Assembly (NCBI GenBank): GCA_949987565.1
Contig: OX465104.1
Coordinates: forward strand, 23,399,757-23,463,756
DNA length: 64,000 nucleotides
Origin: Luidia sarsii
Taxonomy: Eukaryota > Echinodermata > Asteroidea > Paxillosida > Luidiidae
Direction: 5' to 3'
Of the stretch, positions 1 through 12,281 are shown piece by piece. The stretch's first letter is position 1; each line of letters starts with the position of its first letter. A program made the position numbers and the translations under genes. The notes under the pieces were generated by a model. The model saw nothing but the letters and a program-made list of their open reading frames with translations. It did no database searches and was not told the origin of the DNA.

Positions 1-830
1 TGAGAAAAGATCCTGCTAGGACGGGAATGTCCGGCTTTTTTGACATTTTTGAGATATTTATTCCAATTTATGTTATTTTTTGCGGGCAGAAAAAAAAAAT
101 ACATGTCAAATGGATGAATACGGATTTGGCTGACCCTTATCAGCAGGAAGTGAACATGTGTGTATCTGTGCTTGGCAGCTGTCATTCTTTCTCACTGTGC
201 ATGCTGTTTCTTTGCGGGCTTTACCACAATCACGCTGGCAGTCAGGAAATGGGCCGGGACGAAAATAAACTTCAGCGAGGGTTTGCCCTATTCGATTCGT
301 AGTTAGCAATAGTGCGCTCAGTGCTTTGCCCAACTGTCTGTTGGTTTACGTCCGTAAGAATGTAATTCAACGAGGCGCAGTGTCTGGCCTATCCAATGCG
401 TCAGTTTATAGTGCTCAACAAATGCTCAGTGCTTTGCCCAAGATTTGCGTCTGGTAAGAATGTAGTTCAGTGAGGGTTTGCGTTTGCCCTACTTGATTAG
501 CAGTGTGTGCTCAGTGATTGCCTGAATGTCTGTTGATTTGTGTCCATAAGAATGAAGTTCATTTGCCGTACCTTACAAGTACATGTAGCTCGGATGGGAT
601 TTGAACCATTGACTCTTGCGTTCTAGTTTAGGCATCTTGATAACTTGACCGATGAGCTGGTTGAGGTTGTTTGGAGGTTTGGGATTTATATCAAGCAGTT
701 ACAGTCAATCGCATATTCCTTTATACGGCGTTTTGGAATGTCTGAAAAAATGGCCCCTTTGCAAATGGAGTTTCCTCCCTTCATTAATAAAAAGCCAGTA
801 AGCAGCTTGCCACATTTTAGTGTTGCTGAA
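1..830. other. Repeat-rich, no gene seen
   Basis: 1-30 is a fragment of the GATCC-TAGCAGGA foldback family; 300-680 holds rearranged family B SINE-like pieces (CAGTGCTTTGCCC). The short ORFs fall inside repeats. Confidence 0.5.
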
Positions 831-1026
831 GCCGTGTTCGCACTGGACTTAATTTTGTCAAACTGATCTGGCTGAGCGGGACAATGACAAACGTAAAGCT
901 CACACGGTGAATTTCTGATTCCGTCGCGGAAGATAAATCCAAGTGGGGACGCACGGCTAAATCACTTTCAGGAATTTCGCAGTGAGTTATCGCATGGCCG
1001 CGAAAGAAAAAGTCCAATGCGAACAC
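831..1026. mobile_element. MITE with GCCGTGTTCGCACTGGACTT ends
   Basis: Left end GCCGTGTTCGCACTGGACTT, right end AAGTCCAATGCGAACAC. A longer relative lies at 27726-28816. Confidence 0.75.
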
Positions 1027-1751
1027 ATCTAGTTAAGAATTAGCAGTGCTGCTGACTATAGTATAAGGTCAGGTAGAGGGGTGAGATGTAAGAGAACTGT
1101 GGTTTATGGGGTGGTCTTGGGTTCAAACAAGACTCTGCACAAGACGTCTCGGCAGGTTGATGCCCTCTCTTTATTCATCGTCTTTGAAAGCAACATCTTG
1201 TCATCGGATCCATTCCAGCCATCTTCAATTCCCAGGACACCAAGTCTGAAATTCCTCTCTTCACTCTTCAGTGATTTACCCCCACCCCCCTCTCTATAAC
1301 CCTTTATGACCTGCTCAGACCACAGAACCACTTTCAGTTTCTGATTCACAGCGTTGTTTGCTATCCAGGTTACAGTCATAGCTCCATGGAACAGTGTAGG
1401 TGCTCAAACCTGATTTGTGAATACTACCCGTAGATAGGGGCCTGCTGTTGCAATCTGCACAGGGCCTTTCTCAAAGCAAACACTGGGCCCCACAAAATTG
1501 ATGAGATTTGCATGTTCGGTGATCAAACTCGGTCTCCGGCTTGCAAACTTTTTGTATTACTTTTGGGCAAATACATGTACAGTGTAGATTGTGGCATTTT
1601 GAGTTTTTGTAACTTCCCCAAGCCTTGGAAGTGGGAAACTTCTGTTTTTCGGTTTCTTTATCTCATCAAACATGGCATTCTGGCACACCCAAAATTGCAC
1701 TGGAAACTGTCCATACCCTCTGAATTTTTTTTTTTTAAGAGTACAAGTTTT
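1027..1751. other. No gene or recognisable repeat seen
   Basis: Ordinary sequence without an ORF of convincing codon use. Confidence 0.4.
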
Positions 1752-1868
1752 AATCTAAAATTTAGTGGGCCTGACGTTTCGATCCTAGCAGGACCTTTCT
1801 CAAAGGCTCTCTGCCTTTGAGAAAGGTCCTGCTAGGATCGAAACGTCAGGCCCACTAAATTTTAGATT
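1752..1868. repeat. Perfect 56-bp inverted repeat with 5-nt spacer
   Basis: Arms 1752-1807 and 1813-1868 are exact reverse complements around TCTCT. The core is GCCTGACGTTTCGATCCTAG followed by CAGGACCTTTCTCAAAGGC. It belongs to the commonest dispersed family in the window, whose flank includes GTCAGTAAGCAGTTTGC. Confidence 0.93.
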
Positions 1869-2348
1869 TACATTTTGGTAATTTTAGTCAGTAAGCAGTT
1901 TGCGTTTGCAACATTTTTGTATATCACCTTTAGTACAAGTTTTGTGCAGTATGCATTGATAAAGTCAAAGCTGTTTTGCATTGCGCTTATGACTTATCAG
2001 CCGGTGGTTTGAGTGTTTGCCAGCGAGTCAGGCCAACACTCATTGATTGAGTTTTGCATTCAGTTTCGCTGACGGTAGCACCACTCAGTTGATGCCAGCA
2101 GAGAGGATCGAGACAGATTTTTAATTTTGCGTCATCCACTGCGCTAAGGCTCTTGAGAATCAGCCCTGTCTGAGAGGAAACCTACAGCCGGCACTGAGTG
2201 CTATCCATCACACAGGATACTGCACACGGCGACGTGTCTCAGCTGGTTTGCTAGGCTGCGCTGCAGTGACTCATACCGCCCATTTTAAACCAGTACAACA
2301 TGTACAAGTCATCACAATAACACTGCATACTGCTTACTGACAATAATA

Positions 2349-2790
2349 GGGCCGTTTCCAGTTTCCACTGCCCAAATGATCTTCGCGATTCAAAGATATT
2401 TTGTTTTGCTTGTGTTCGCAAACAAATTGCGAGCCGATTGTGGCTAGCAGTTGTGATCAATTGATGGCTGTGTCCTTGAGGGTGGCCCATGCAGGGAGAC
2501 ATGTAAGCAAGCACGCCACTTCCTGTCACTGTCAGTCAGAGCGCGAGCAGTGCATTATGGGATTAAAAACAATGGTGTGATTCAGCAGTGCGTTCCCACA
2601 CAACATCGCGCCGTAAATAAACGCGAAAACTCTCATTTATAGTGGAGCCTGAATCGCGATTCAAATCCCACTAGTAATACTTAGCATTTATTGTGTCCAC
2701 ACACAGAAACAAGTTTGAAAAGCGAATTTTCGCGATTCAAACCGTGATCCAAGTAATTGCGTTTATTTGGGATAGTGCAAACGGCTCTTA
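2349..2790. mobile_element. ~440-bp MITE, GAATCGCGATTC family
   Basis: Starts AGGGCCGTTTCCAG, ends with GATAGTGCAAACGGCTCT. Contains GAATCGCGATTCAAATCCCA and TGACAGGAAGTGGCGTGC on the opposite strand. Shared with copies at 6882, 11447, 24292, 51990, 54590 and 56440. Confidence 0.8.
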
Positions 2791-3503
2791 TGTGTTATGA
2801 CCAAACTACTAATCTTTTGGAGGGCCTAATGTTAGGATCCTTCCAGGACTTTTCTTAAAGGCAGAATCATTCTTTAAGAATCATCCTGGAGGAGCTTTCT
2901 CAAAGGTCAGAAACATTCTGCCCTTGAGCATACCTTGAGATAGATCTTTCTACATGTACGTCTAAAATGTCAGGCCTAGGACTATGCTATGCATTACCTA
3001 CTGACTGTATCTGTATGCTTCACTGTACAGTGTGCCTAGCCAAAGTGTGTGAATTTGCATGTGCCCAAAAAGTTTGTTTGTACAATGGTAATTTGCAGTC
3101 TTTCTTTTCCCAGTTGTATCAAATGACGCTCTTTTTCAAAGCAACTGTTTTGTCTGTGTTCTGTTCCAATGCCAGAGGGATCGCTTACGTTTCGAGTATG
3201 TGCATATTCATGTGCAAGTAATGTAATAGCCTTCAGGTGCACAACAGTCTTGAGCATGACTGTAAACAGATCTGAATGGAGTTTGTTTCGTTTGTTGGTT
3301 GTTCCTCTTCTCCAGCCAAGATTTTTTTTAACTCCTGCCCCTTCTACATAAGTAGCTTCTGTCAGTTAACTTTTTTGTTTTCTCATCTATTTTTGAGAAT
3401 TTAAGTGATTTGTTTTTCATGATCATGAGTCAAAATCAAAATTATGAAAAGCCTTGCTTAATAACATAAGCTTTCCAGCCCAAGTTCCACTAGTATCTAT
3501 GGC

Positions 3504-4215
3504 TATGTTCAGACACCGTACTACGGAGACCGAAAAAGGTCTATTATTTGCGGTCACAGCGGGAGGTAAACATTTCATTGCAAACCCCTTGCGTTCATAC
3601 TCACTGAGTTCAACTGAAAACAGTCTATCTCTGGTACTAAGAGGTCACGCACGTTGCTTGACCCTGAATCCCAACTTCCATTAATTGACGCAGTTTGGGC
3701 AGTGACATAAATCACCAGTTATGTAATGCGCACGCTCGTCTGCCTAAACCGGATGTGGTTATGAGATAGACCGTTCAGACACGTTAAGGTTTGTAGACCG
3801 GTCTACGTAGACCGGTATACTTAGTCTAGTCCACCCCTCGTAGGCGGTCTAAGATAGACCGTTTGTAGTATCCAAAACGGTCTACATAGACCGTTCAGAC
3901 ACAACTAGATAGACCCTTTTCAGTTTAAACCGAAGATAGACCGTTTCTACTACCCAAAACGGTCTACGTAGACCATTCAGACACAACTAGATAGACCCTT
4001 TTCAGTTTAAACCGAATATAGACTGTTTCTACTACCCAAAGCAGTCTACGTAGACCGTTCAGACACAACAAGATAGACCCTTTTCAGTTCAAACCGAAGA
4101 TAAAGACCATTTCTACTACCCAAAACGGTCTACGTAGACTGTTCAGACACAACTAGATAGACCCTTTTCAGTTCAAACCGAAGATAGACCACTTTTAGTA
4201 CGCTGTCTGAACGAC
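3504..4215. mobile_element. ~710-bp non-autonomous element with internal 82-bp repeats
   Basis: The inverted ends are GTTCAGACACCGTACTA and TAGTACGCTGTCTGAAC. Inside are four to five repeats of 82 bp containing GTCTACGTAGACCGTTCAGA. The second copy is at 52602. The short ORFs over the left end are identical in both copies because the element is repeated. Confidence 0.85.
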
Positions 4216-4974
4216 CCCTCTAAAGCCGTGTCCGCATGCATTTTTTCAGAAAGGTAGAGGGCCAAACGTTTGAACCTTGATGGAGTGCTTAGCACCGTCC
4301 ACCTTTCCACTTAGGACAGGGCTTCAGGTCTCTGTCCCGTGTCTCTCACTGTCAGCAGAAAAGGTCACGCAAGTCTCTCTTCTTCCCCTGGCAGAGGTTA
4401 GTTCAATGTTGAGAATGGAAGCCACAGAACCAACGTCCAACAGAAGATAGTAGTCATGTTGCCAACTGCAATACTGACTTAGATGACCAAAATTCAACTC
4501 TCTTAATCTAAGGGGGAATACATTTGAACATTTGAAAAATGGCAAAGAAAACTTTGACTGGAGCGGGACCGGCCATTTTTGTTCCCAGTCAGTTTTTCCT
4601 TTATTTGTTTGGAGGGAAAAAAGAAATGAACAAATTGGCTTCGATCCTACCGGTAGCAGGAACTTTTCTTAAGGCAGAATGGGAGGTCCTGCTTACATGT
4701 AGATCAAAACGTGGAGGGTCTCAAAATGGTTGAGGTGAACAGGGAGAGACGGGGTATGACAATAGGAGGCGATGAGGGAGTTGTGTGAAGGGGCAATCGT
4801 GGCTGGGAAAAACGGCAAAGTGGGTTATCTTCATGTTGTGTGCGTTCGTTTGTGGCACAAAAGACCAGCAGGCCATTTACGCACCCATACATCAGAGGAG
4901 ATCATTGAGGTTGCAATAAAAGTGACAGCCTTCTCTCCTGTCATCTGGTCTTTTTGCCACCACCCACTTCATCC

Positions 4975-6205
4975 CCTCTTCCCTTCCCCCTCCTTTTCTC
5001 CCCCTCTCCCCTTGCTCTGCCTCATCCCCCTCTCTCCTCTCCCCTCTCCCACTCTCCCCTCTCCCCTTCTCCCACTCTCCCCCTCCCTTTCTCCCCCTCC
5101 CCCTCTCTCCCTTGCTCTCCCTCATCCCCCTCTCCCTTCCCCCTCTCTCCCACTCCCCTCTCCCCCTCTCCCCTCTCCACTCTCCCCCTTTCTGTCTCCC
5201 TCCCCCCTCTCTCCCTCCCCTCTCTCTTTCTCTCCCCACCTCTGCCCCTCTGCCCCTCTCCCCTCTCCCCCTCTCCCCTCCCTTTCTCTCCCTCTCCCCT
5301 TTCTCCCCCTCTCCCCATCTCCCCCTCTCCCCCTCTCCCCTCTGCCCCTCTGCCCCTCTGCCCCTCTGCCCCTCTGCCCTCTTCCCCCCTCTTCCCCTCT
5401 GCCCCTCTACCCCTCTGCCCCTCTCCCCTCTCCCCCTCTCCCCTCTACCCCTCTCCCCTCCCTTTCTCTCCCTCTCCCCTTTCTCCCCCTCTCCCCTCTC
5501 CCCCTCTCCCCTCTGCCCCTCTCCCCTCCCTTTCTCTCCATCTCCCCTTTCTCCCCTCTCCCCTTTCTCCCCCTCTCCCCTCTCCCCCTCCCCCCTCTGC
5601 CCCTCTCCCCTCCCTTTCTCTCCCTCTCCCCTTTCTCCCCCTCTCCCCTCTCCCCCTCCCCCCTCTGCCCCTCTCCCCTCCCTTTCTCCCCCTCTCCCCT
5701 CTCCCCCTCTCCCCTCTGCCCCTCTCCCCTCCCTTTCTCTCCATCTCCCCTTTCTCCCCTCTCCCCTTTCTCCCCCTCTCCCCTCTCCCCCTCTCCCCTC
5801 TGCCCCTCTCCCCTCCCTTTCTCTCCCTCTCCCCTTTCTCCCCTCTCCCCTCTCCCCCTCTCCCCTCTCCCCCTCTCCCCCTCTCCCCCTCTCCCCTCTG
5901 CCCCTCTCCCCTCCCTTTCTCTCCCTCTCCCCTTTCTCCCCCTCTCCCCTCTCCCCTCTGCCCCTCTCCCCTCCCTTTCTCTCCCTCTCCCCTTTCTCCC
6001 CCTCTCCCCTCTCCCCCTCTCCCCTCCCTTTCTCTCCCTCTCCCCTTTCTCCCCCTCTCCCCCTCTCCCCTCTCCCCTCTGCCCCTCTCCCCTCTCCCCT
6101 CTCCCCTCTGCCCCTCTGCCCCTCTGCCCCTCTGCCCCTCTGCCCCTCTGCCCCTCTGCCCCTCTCCCCCTCTCCCCCTCTCCCCTCTTTACCTCTCTCC
6201 ATCCA
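4975..6205. repeat. CCCCTCTCC-type pyrimidine minisatellite
   Basis: More than 1.2 kb of nearly pure C/T on the + strand, built from CCCCTCTCCCCTCTGCC and CCCTTTCTCTCCCTCTCC blocks. It is open in several frames on both strands, which is expected from its low complexity and not evidence of a gene. Confidence 0.97.
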
Positions 6206-6487
6206 GATTAAACTAGAGGCCCCGTGATTTGGCGGCACTGGGACTTTGTGGCATCAGCAACAATGCCGGCCACTTTTAATGCCTGTTACTCAAGCATGGC
6301 ACACACCCACACACACAAACAATGGGCCGTGGGGCTTCAAGCCAAAACTCCCTCCACAATCTAATTAGACCCAAGAGGTTCATCTCTACCTTCTCTGCCC
6401 ACATGAGAAGTGTTCAAATCCCGTCCGTGTTTTCTCAATCTTTCTCTCTGAACATTCACTTGTATAACCGGTATATGTTTTCTCATA

Positions 6488-6720
6488 ATTTAGTGGGCCT
6501 GACGTTTCGATCCTAGTAGGACCTTTCTCAAAGGCCTTTGAGAAAGGTACACTAGCAGGACCTTTCTCAAAAGCCTTCGAGAAAGGTCCTGCTAGGATCG
6601 AAACGTCAGGCCGGCACAGGCCCACTAAATTTTGAGATTTACATTTTGATAATTTTAGTCAGTAAGCAGTTTGCAAATTTTTTGTACATCACCCCCGGTA
6701 TATGTTTTGTTTACGTTTTC
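6488..6720. repeat. Foldback copy of the CCTGACGTTTCGATCC family
   Basis: Inverted arms around 6488-6540 and 6563-6630, followed by the family's flank (TTTTAGTCAGTAAGCAGTTTG). A second core fragment is at 6742-6780. Confidence 0.85.
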
Positions 6721-6881
6721 TATAGCGCAGAAAAAGTTAGAGGGCCAGACGTTTCGATCCTCTCCGGACATTTCTCAGAGAGGATTGTCCTACTGGTCAA
6801 AACGTGTTGTTCCCTCGTTCACACAGTAAAGCCCCCCACTGCTGCAAGTTCTCAAACCGTTGATCTTGGAGATACATGTAT

Positions 6882-7336
6882 AGGGCCGTTCCCACTACGA
6901 AAATAATCGCTATTTTTGTTGTCGTGTCCACACAGGCCAAATAATCGCGTCGCAAATAAACGCGAGCCAATTGCGGTTAGCATGTGGTCGCGCTGCGAAG
7001 GGGGAATGGGGGGACTCGCTGACGAACGTAAACAAACCCTGTGCTGCACTTCCTGGCAGTAAGCTGCTGGCAGGAAATGCCATGCTTGCGCAATGCATCG
7101 TGGGCTTAAAAAAAAAAACCGGTGCGATTTGAGCGGAGCGTTCCCACACACATCGCGTCGCAAATAAACGCGATTATTTGAAAAAGTCTCACTCTTAGTG
7201 GAGTCTGAATCGCGATTCAAAGCCCACTAATAATCGCGTTTATTGTGTCCCCACACGCAAAAAGAGTGGAGTTTGAATCGCGATTCAAAGTACGATCCAA
7301 ATAATTGTGTTTATTTGGTGTAGTTGGAACAGCCCC
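6882..7336. mobile_element. ~455-bp MITE, GAATCGCGATTC family
   Basis: Begins AGGGCCGTTCCCACTACG and ends TAGTTGGAACAGCCCC, giving short complementary ends. It has the same internal order as the 2349 copy, including AATAAACGCGATTATTTG. Confidence 0.8.
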
Positions 7337-7555
7337 AAAATGCTACTTTAATTGTTAATTGCTATTTGCTTCTGACTGTTGCTCCCATCCCCGACGAAGA
7401 TAGTTCACTATTTGGGCTGTACATCGGCTTTCCTTCACTCTTCCCTTTTCCTGGCATTCTATCATATTGCCTCTCCCCTCTTCCAATCTCAGTCCATACC
7501 CCCTTCATCATTCTCCCTTTGACTTTTTGTAAAAGCTCCTATACTATACTAGGAG
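7336..7555 (+). repeat. ~220-bp direct repeat, copy 1
   Basis: About 90 per cent identical to 9646-9866 (ACTTTAATTGTTAATTGCTA to AAAAGCTCCTATA). The two copies flank the 8.1-9.2 kb pyrimidine array. No coding potential. Confidence 0.85.
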
Positions 7556-8084
7556 TAAAACACCTAGCCCTCTGCCATCTTCATCATTTAAATTTTTTTT
7601 TACGACCTCACTCTTCACAAGTGGCTATAGGAAGAACTGATTTCTTCTCGGACAACCTTTGTCTCTGTGCTCTGCCCAGACCTTCTTTTTTTTCCCCTAC
7701 CAATGCCACACCCTGTCTGCCAAATCCTGTTTCTGAAGGCTGGCTCACGCACCGTGGTAATAAAGAAGAAGAAAAAAACCCCGTGCTGCACCAAAGAGAC
7801 AGTCCCTGCCCGACTGTGCTGTCCCAAGGATTCCATTGAGATGAACAAAATAAAAGGGGGTTCCTCTTCAATTAGAGGAAGGTGGTTCAGTCAAACGTCC
7901 TGTTTGATTCCTGCATTACTTGCCCTTTCCATGGACCCTTCGCTCTCCCTGATCGTCCCAAGACCTTTTGGTGTCTTTTCTTTTTATGATTCCCTGACAC
8001 AATTTGACTCTCTGTGAACAGAATGCTAGCTGGGTTACCCCAAAAGGGATGTCATGGGGTCCCTCCTATTCATGTTCTCTTTAT

Positions 8085-8118
8085 CTATCTATCTCTCCCC
8101 CTGTCTCTCTCTCTCCCT

Positions 8119-8158
<40 letters not shown>

Positions 8159-8175
8159 CCTCTCTCTCTCTCCCT

Positions 8176-8211
<36 letters not shown>

Positions 8212-9052
8212 CTCTCTCTCTCTCTCTCTCCCCTCTCTCTCTCTCTCTCTCCCCCTCTCTCTCTCCCCCTCTCTCTGTCCCCCTCTCTCTGTGTCCCCTC
8301 TCTCTGTCCCCCCTCTGTCTCTGTCTCCCCCCTCTCTCTCTGTCTCTCTCTCCCCCTCTCTCTGTCCCCCTCTCTCTGTCCCCTCTCTCTGTCCCCTCTC
8401 TCTCTCTGTCCCTCTCCCTCTCTCTCTGTCCCCTCTCTCTCTCTGTCCCTCTCCCTCTCTCTCTGTCCCCTCTCTCTCTCTGTCCCTCTCCCTCTCTCTC
8501 TGTCCCCTCTCTCTCTCTGTCCCTCTCCCTCTCTCTCTGTCCCCTCTCTCTCTATCCCCCCTCTCTCTCTGTCCCTCTCCCTCTCTCTGTCCCCTCTCTC
8601 TGTCCCCTCTCTCTCTGTCCCCCTCTCTCTCTGTCCCTTTCTCTCTCCCCCTCTCTCTCTCCCTGTATCTCTCCCCTCTGTATCTCTCTCCCCTCTCTCT
8701 CTGTCCCCCTCTCTATCTCTCTCTGTCCCTCGATCTCTATCCCCCTCTCTCTCTGTCCCTTTCTCTCTCCCCTCTCTCTCTCCCTGTATCTCTCCCCTCT
8801 GTATCTCTCTCCCCTCTCTCTCCCCTCTGTATCTCTCTCCCCTCTCTCTCCCCTCTCTCTCTCTGTCCCTCGATCTCTGTCCCTCGATTGTTGTCCCTTG
8901 ATCTCTCCCCCTATCTATCTCTCTCTCTCTCCCCTCTCTCTTTTTATCCCACCCCACCCCTCTCCTTCTCCCTCTCCTTCTCTCCCTGTCCCTGTCCCTG
9001 TCCCTGTCGCTGTCCCTCTCCCTCTCCCTCTCCCTCTCTCTCCCTCTCCCTC

Positions 9053-9123
<71 letters not shown>

Positions 9124-9245
9124 CTGCCTCTGCCTCTGCCTCTGCCACTCCCTCTCCCTCTCCCTCTCCCCTCTCTCTCTCCCCTCTCTCTCCCTCTCCC
9201 TCTCCCTCTCCCTCTCCCTCTCCCTCTCCCTCTCCCCCCTCTCTC
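8085..9245. repeat. TCTC microsatellite with CCCTGT hexamer block
   Basis: (TC)n with TCTCTGTCCC interruptions, then a (CCCTGT)n block at about 8985-9120 and (CCCTCT)n after it. No coding evidence. Confidence 0.97.
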
Positions 9246-9645
9246 ACACAAAAACCCCCTATTTTAGGCTTTTTGACCTCCCCGTGATGAAGCCCCATAA
9301 ATGCCAGCATGGCGAAAGAATACCCTCCCTGTCTGTGGCGGTAGCATTCGTTTACGCGCGCTTCGCGATTGATCACTTCTTTTTTTAATGCCCTGTGTCC
9401 TGCTCACAATGCATGCTGGATGCCCCCCTGTTGCTTCCCAGTCTTAGCTGGACCCCCTGCAGCGGTTGGAAGGACAAGAAACCCGTGCAGCCTCTTCCTT
9501 GCAGGGCTTAATAACATAACCAGAACTTTCGGTCTTTCGTTTGCCTTTGGAATCTACCCTAGCCTTGCCCCACCAGAGACTCTTTTGCATAGGGACGCAC
9601 TTTTCATTCTTCAGAAATTCAATCCGAGCCAGAGGCTATAACAGA

Positions 9646-9866
9646 CCTAAAATGCCACTTTAATTGTTAATTGCTATTTGCTTCTGACTGGTACTCCCCT
9701 CTTTGGCAAAGATAGTTAACTATTTGGGCTGTACACCGGCTTTCCTTCACTCTCCCTTTTCCTGACACTCTATCATATTGCCTCTCCCCTCTTCCAATCT
9801 CAGTCCATACCCCCTTCATCATTCTCCCTTTGACTTTTGTAAAAGCTCCTATAGTATAATAGGAGC
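9646..9866 (+). repeat. ~220-bp direct repeat, copy 2
   Basis: Copy of 7336-7555; ends with the small palindrome CTCCTATAGTATAATAGGAG. Confidence 0.85.
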
Positions 9867-9952
9867 TGTGAACATTCCGATAATCCCATTTCCTCTGCAG
9901 TTGCCAGAACTTTCAGAGTCTCTTTGCCCTTGTTAAAGAGTTACGTGCTGCC

Positions 9953-10380
9953 TTAAGGCCGCCGCACACGAGAGCTATCTGCTGAGCAAATAGTCTCCTG
10001 TCGGCCATTAGCTCAGTAAGTAGCTCACCGTGTGTGCTGAACTTTTCATGAGATTTCTGCCTCAAGAGGCCGTGAGACCAATATCTATCCTGTTTGATTT
10101 TGGATTGCCTCGCGTGGATATGAAAACTCATCGTGTGCGGCGACTTGAGCTACATGTACATGCTGAGAAAAAAAAAACCCATAGCAACTGGCCGATGAAA
10201 GCGCACGCCCTGTTCATGTGGTTGCCAAAATCAAACAGGACAGATGTTGGTCTCACGGCCTCTTGAGGCAGAAATCTCACCACAAGTTCAGCGCACAAGG
10301 TGAGCTACATGTACGTGCTGAGCTAACAGCCTCGAGAGACCTTTTACTCAGCAGATAGCTCTTATGTGCGGTGGCCTTTA
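9953..10380. mobile_element. Large foldback element, arms ~150 bp
   Basis: The left arm TTAAGGCCGCCGCACACGAG pairs with the right arm TTATGTGCGGTGGCCTTTAA. Homology continues inward through CTGCCTCAAGAGGCCGTGAG and its complement near 10257. The right end plus about 60 bp of flank is duplicated at 10441-10594. Confidence 0.8.
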
Positions 10381-10600
10381 AGTTTCCAATCCATCAGTGT
10401 ATCCACTTCTGTTAGGCTGTAAAAACCTGATGACACTTTGTCAGCTCACAAGGAGAGCAACGTGTACGTGCTGAGATAATGGCCTCAAGAGACCTTTTAC
10501 TCAGCAGATAGCTCTTATGTGCGGTGGCCTTTAAGTTTCCATTCCATCAGTGTATCCACTTCTGTTAGGCTGTAAAAACCTGATGACACTTTGTCCAGAC
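10381..10600. repeat. ~150-bp tandem duplication
   Basis: The segment AGTTTCCAATCCATCAGTGT to TGATGACACTTTGTC at 10381-10440 recurs at 10532-10594, preceded both times by the foldback element's right end. Confidence 0.8.
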
Positions 10601-10703
10601 CATCTTTCCGGGCTGACATTATATCAGTGAGCTTGTTCTGGGACCTTGTAATGGTACACAAACTCGCCGCGATGATCTTGCCTTCTCTACCTGGGCACCT
10701 ATG

Positions 10704-10853
10704 ATAGATCGCTTGCACCGGCGGCCATCTTTGAGCCCTTCTAGTGTTATCAAAATTCAATGACAATGCAGGTACAAAGTGTGCACTCTTGCCTAGATCC
10801 AAGAGGAACAAAGACTAGGCCCAAAAGATGGCCACCGGTGCAAGCGATCTATA
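10704..10853. mobile_element. 150-bp MITE with 28-bp inverted ends
   Basis: The end ATAGATCGCTTGCACCGGCG is complementary to CCGGTGCAAGCGATCTAT. A second, right-truncated copy follows at 10946-11084 with the same internal sequence. Confidence 0.85.
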
Positions 10854-10945
10854 TGGAGCAGTCCTCCAACACACATACCGGTGCATGAGTGCATGTCTGC
10901 ATGAAACATTAATGTTGAGCACAGCTGACAAAGGTTAAGGCAATG

Positions 10946-11084
10946 AATAGATCGCTTGCACCGGCGGCCATCTTTGGGGCCAGCTAGTGTTATCAAAATT
11001 CAGTGACAATGCAGGTACAAAGAGTGCACTCTTGCCTATCCAAGAGGAACAAAGACTAGGCCCTAAAGATGGCTGCCGGTGCAG
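10946..11084. mobile_element. Second copy of the 150-bp MITE
   Basis: Same left end and internal TTATCAAAATTCAGTGACAA; the right end stops at GGCTGCCGGTGCAG. Downstream CCAACACACATACCGGT is also shared with the first copy's flank, so a larger tandem duplication is likely. Confidence 0.75.
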
Positions 11085-11164
11085 TTCTCCAACACACATA
11101 CCGGTACATGCAGCACATATCAGTGGCAGCATCCATAGACCTGCCATTCCTCCCATACTGTCAT

Positions 11165-11406
11165 AGGCCGTTTTCGAAATGAAGGCTTAGGCTCGGGCTT
11201 AGGCTTCGGTCATATTTATCTTACTCGTTATAATATCACAGGCATCTAAAAACAAGCATTGGCCCCAGTTTCTTGGGGAATGCCCTTTACCTATCAAGCC
11301 AACAAACTTTCAAATTCGGAAACAAACCACAACCTGGATTGTCAGGTTTTGCCAGACGGAGACGAAGCCTGAGCCCAAGCCGAAGCCTTCATTTTGAAAA
11401 CGGCCG
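11165..11406. mobile_element. MITE with ~43-bp inverted ends
   Basis: The left end AGGCCGTTTTCGAAATGAAG and the right end CTTCATTTTGAAAACGGCC are complementary, with further matching GGCTTAGGCTCGGGCTTAGG inside. Confidence 0.85.
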
Positions 11407-11446
11407 CACACTGTAGTTGAATGGTTAATAGGGCTGTTTCCACTCC

Positions 11447-11695
11447 CTTCCCCCCCCCCCTGAAAAAAACCCCAAAACCACCGCTATTTGAAAATTGAAT
11501 CGCGATTCAGACTTCACTATTAGTGTGACTTTTCTAAATATTCACTTTTTATCCCACGCGGTGCTTGTGGGAACGTGCCTACAAATTGCACTGTTTTAAA
11601 AAAGTCGCGCTCTGATTGACAGGAAGTGCCGTGCTGTCTGTCTGTCTCCCTGTATGGGCCACCCTCAAGGACACACGCATCATCTCACCACAAAT
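11447..11695. mobile_element. Truncated GAATCGCGATTC-family MITE
   Basis: The left end AGGGCTGTTTCCACTCCC is followed by a C-run, GAATCGCGATTCAGACTTCA and GATTGACAGGAAGTGCCGTG. The right end is missing. Confidence 0.7.
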
Positions 11696-12281
11696 GATTT
11701 TTTCTCTTCGCGTCTTGGGCGTCTGTGGATGTGGGGTGGGAACACAGTGCGAGGGAATCTTGCTCTGTGGTGTCGTAGACTCGGGGGGGGGGGGGAGGGG
11801 GGCAACCGTTCCCTCCCGCTGCCTCTCAATCATCAGCAATTCAGTCCGAGGAAGAATACTTCCAAGAATCTCAAGGCAGAATGATTAGAATCGTTCTTTC
11901 AGGGTTTCCCCCACCCCCATCCCTGCAATGGTGATGACGGAGTCTCCCGGCGGTGCGACAGATGAATAGGTGTTAGGTTCCGTCTTTGCCGCGGCAGCAT
12001 TTCAGGCGAGAATGAAAGACCTGAAGACCCACCCGTGATGCACGTGACTCGCCACAGACGCTGCGAGGGAAGGAATCCCCCACAGTGCCTGGAACATCCC
12101 TTTCGGACCCAGGCACACGCACAGGTATATAAGTAGGCTGTGCACCATTCATTCTGTCTCATTCCCGTTTCCTTAATACCTTCACGGCCCACAGACAGCC
12201 ACACACAGCTCATTGTGTGACCACCGTACGTACGCATCTAGGCAGACTGTTGATCTATACCTCCTTGTCTAATTTTGTTAG

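Noticed and set aside
4772..6238. Long ORFs on both strands (up to 479 residues) in the pyrimidine array
   Set aside because: Open in many frames because the sequence is almost only C and T; composition (Pro/Ser/Leu or Glu/Gly/Arg) is dictated by the repeat.
8004..9388. Long ORFs over the TC microsatellite, including a 388-residue minus-strand frame
   Set aside because: Same low-complexity artefact; no non-repetitive coding segment joins them.
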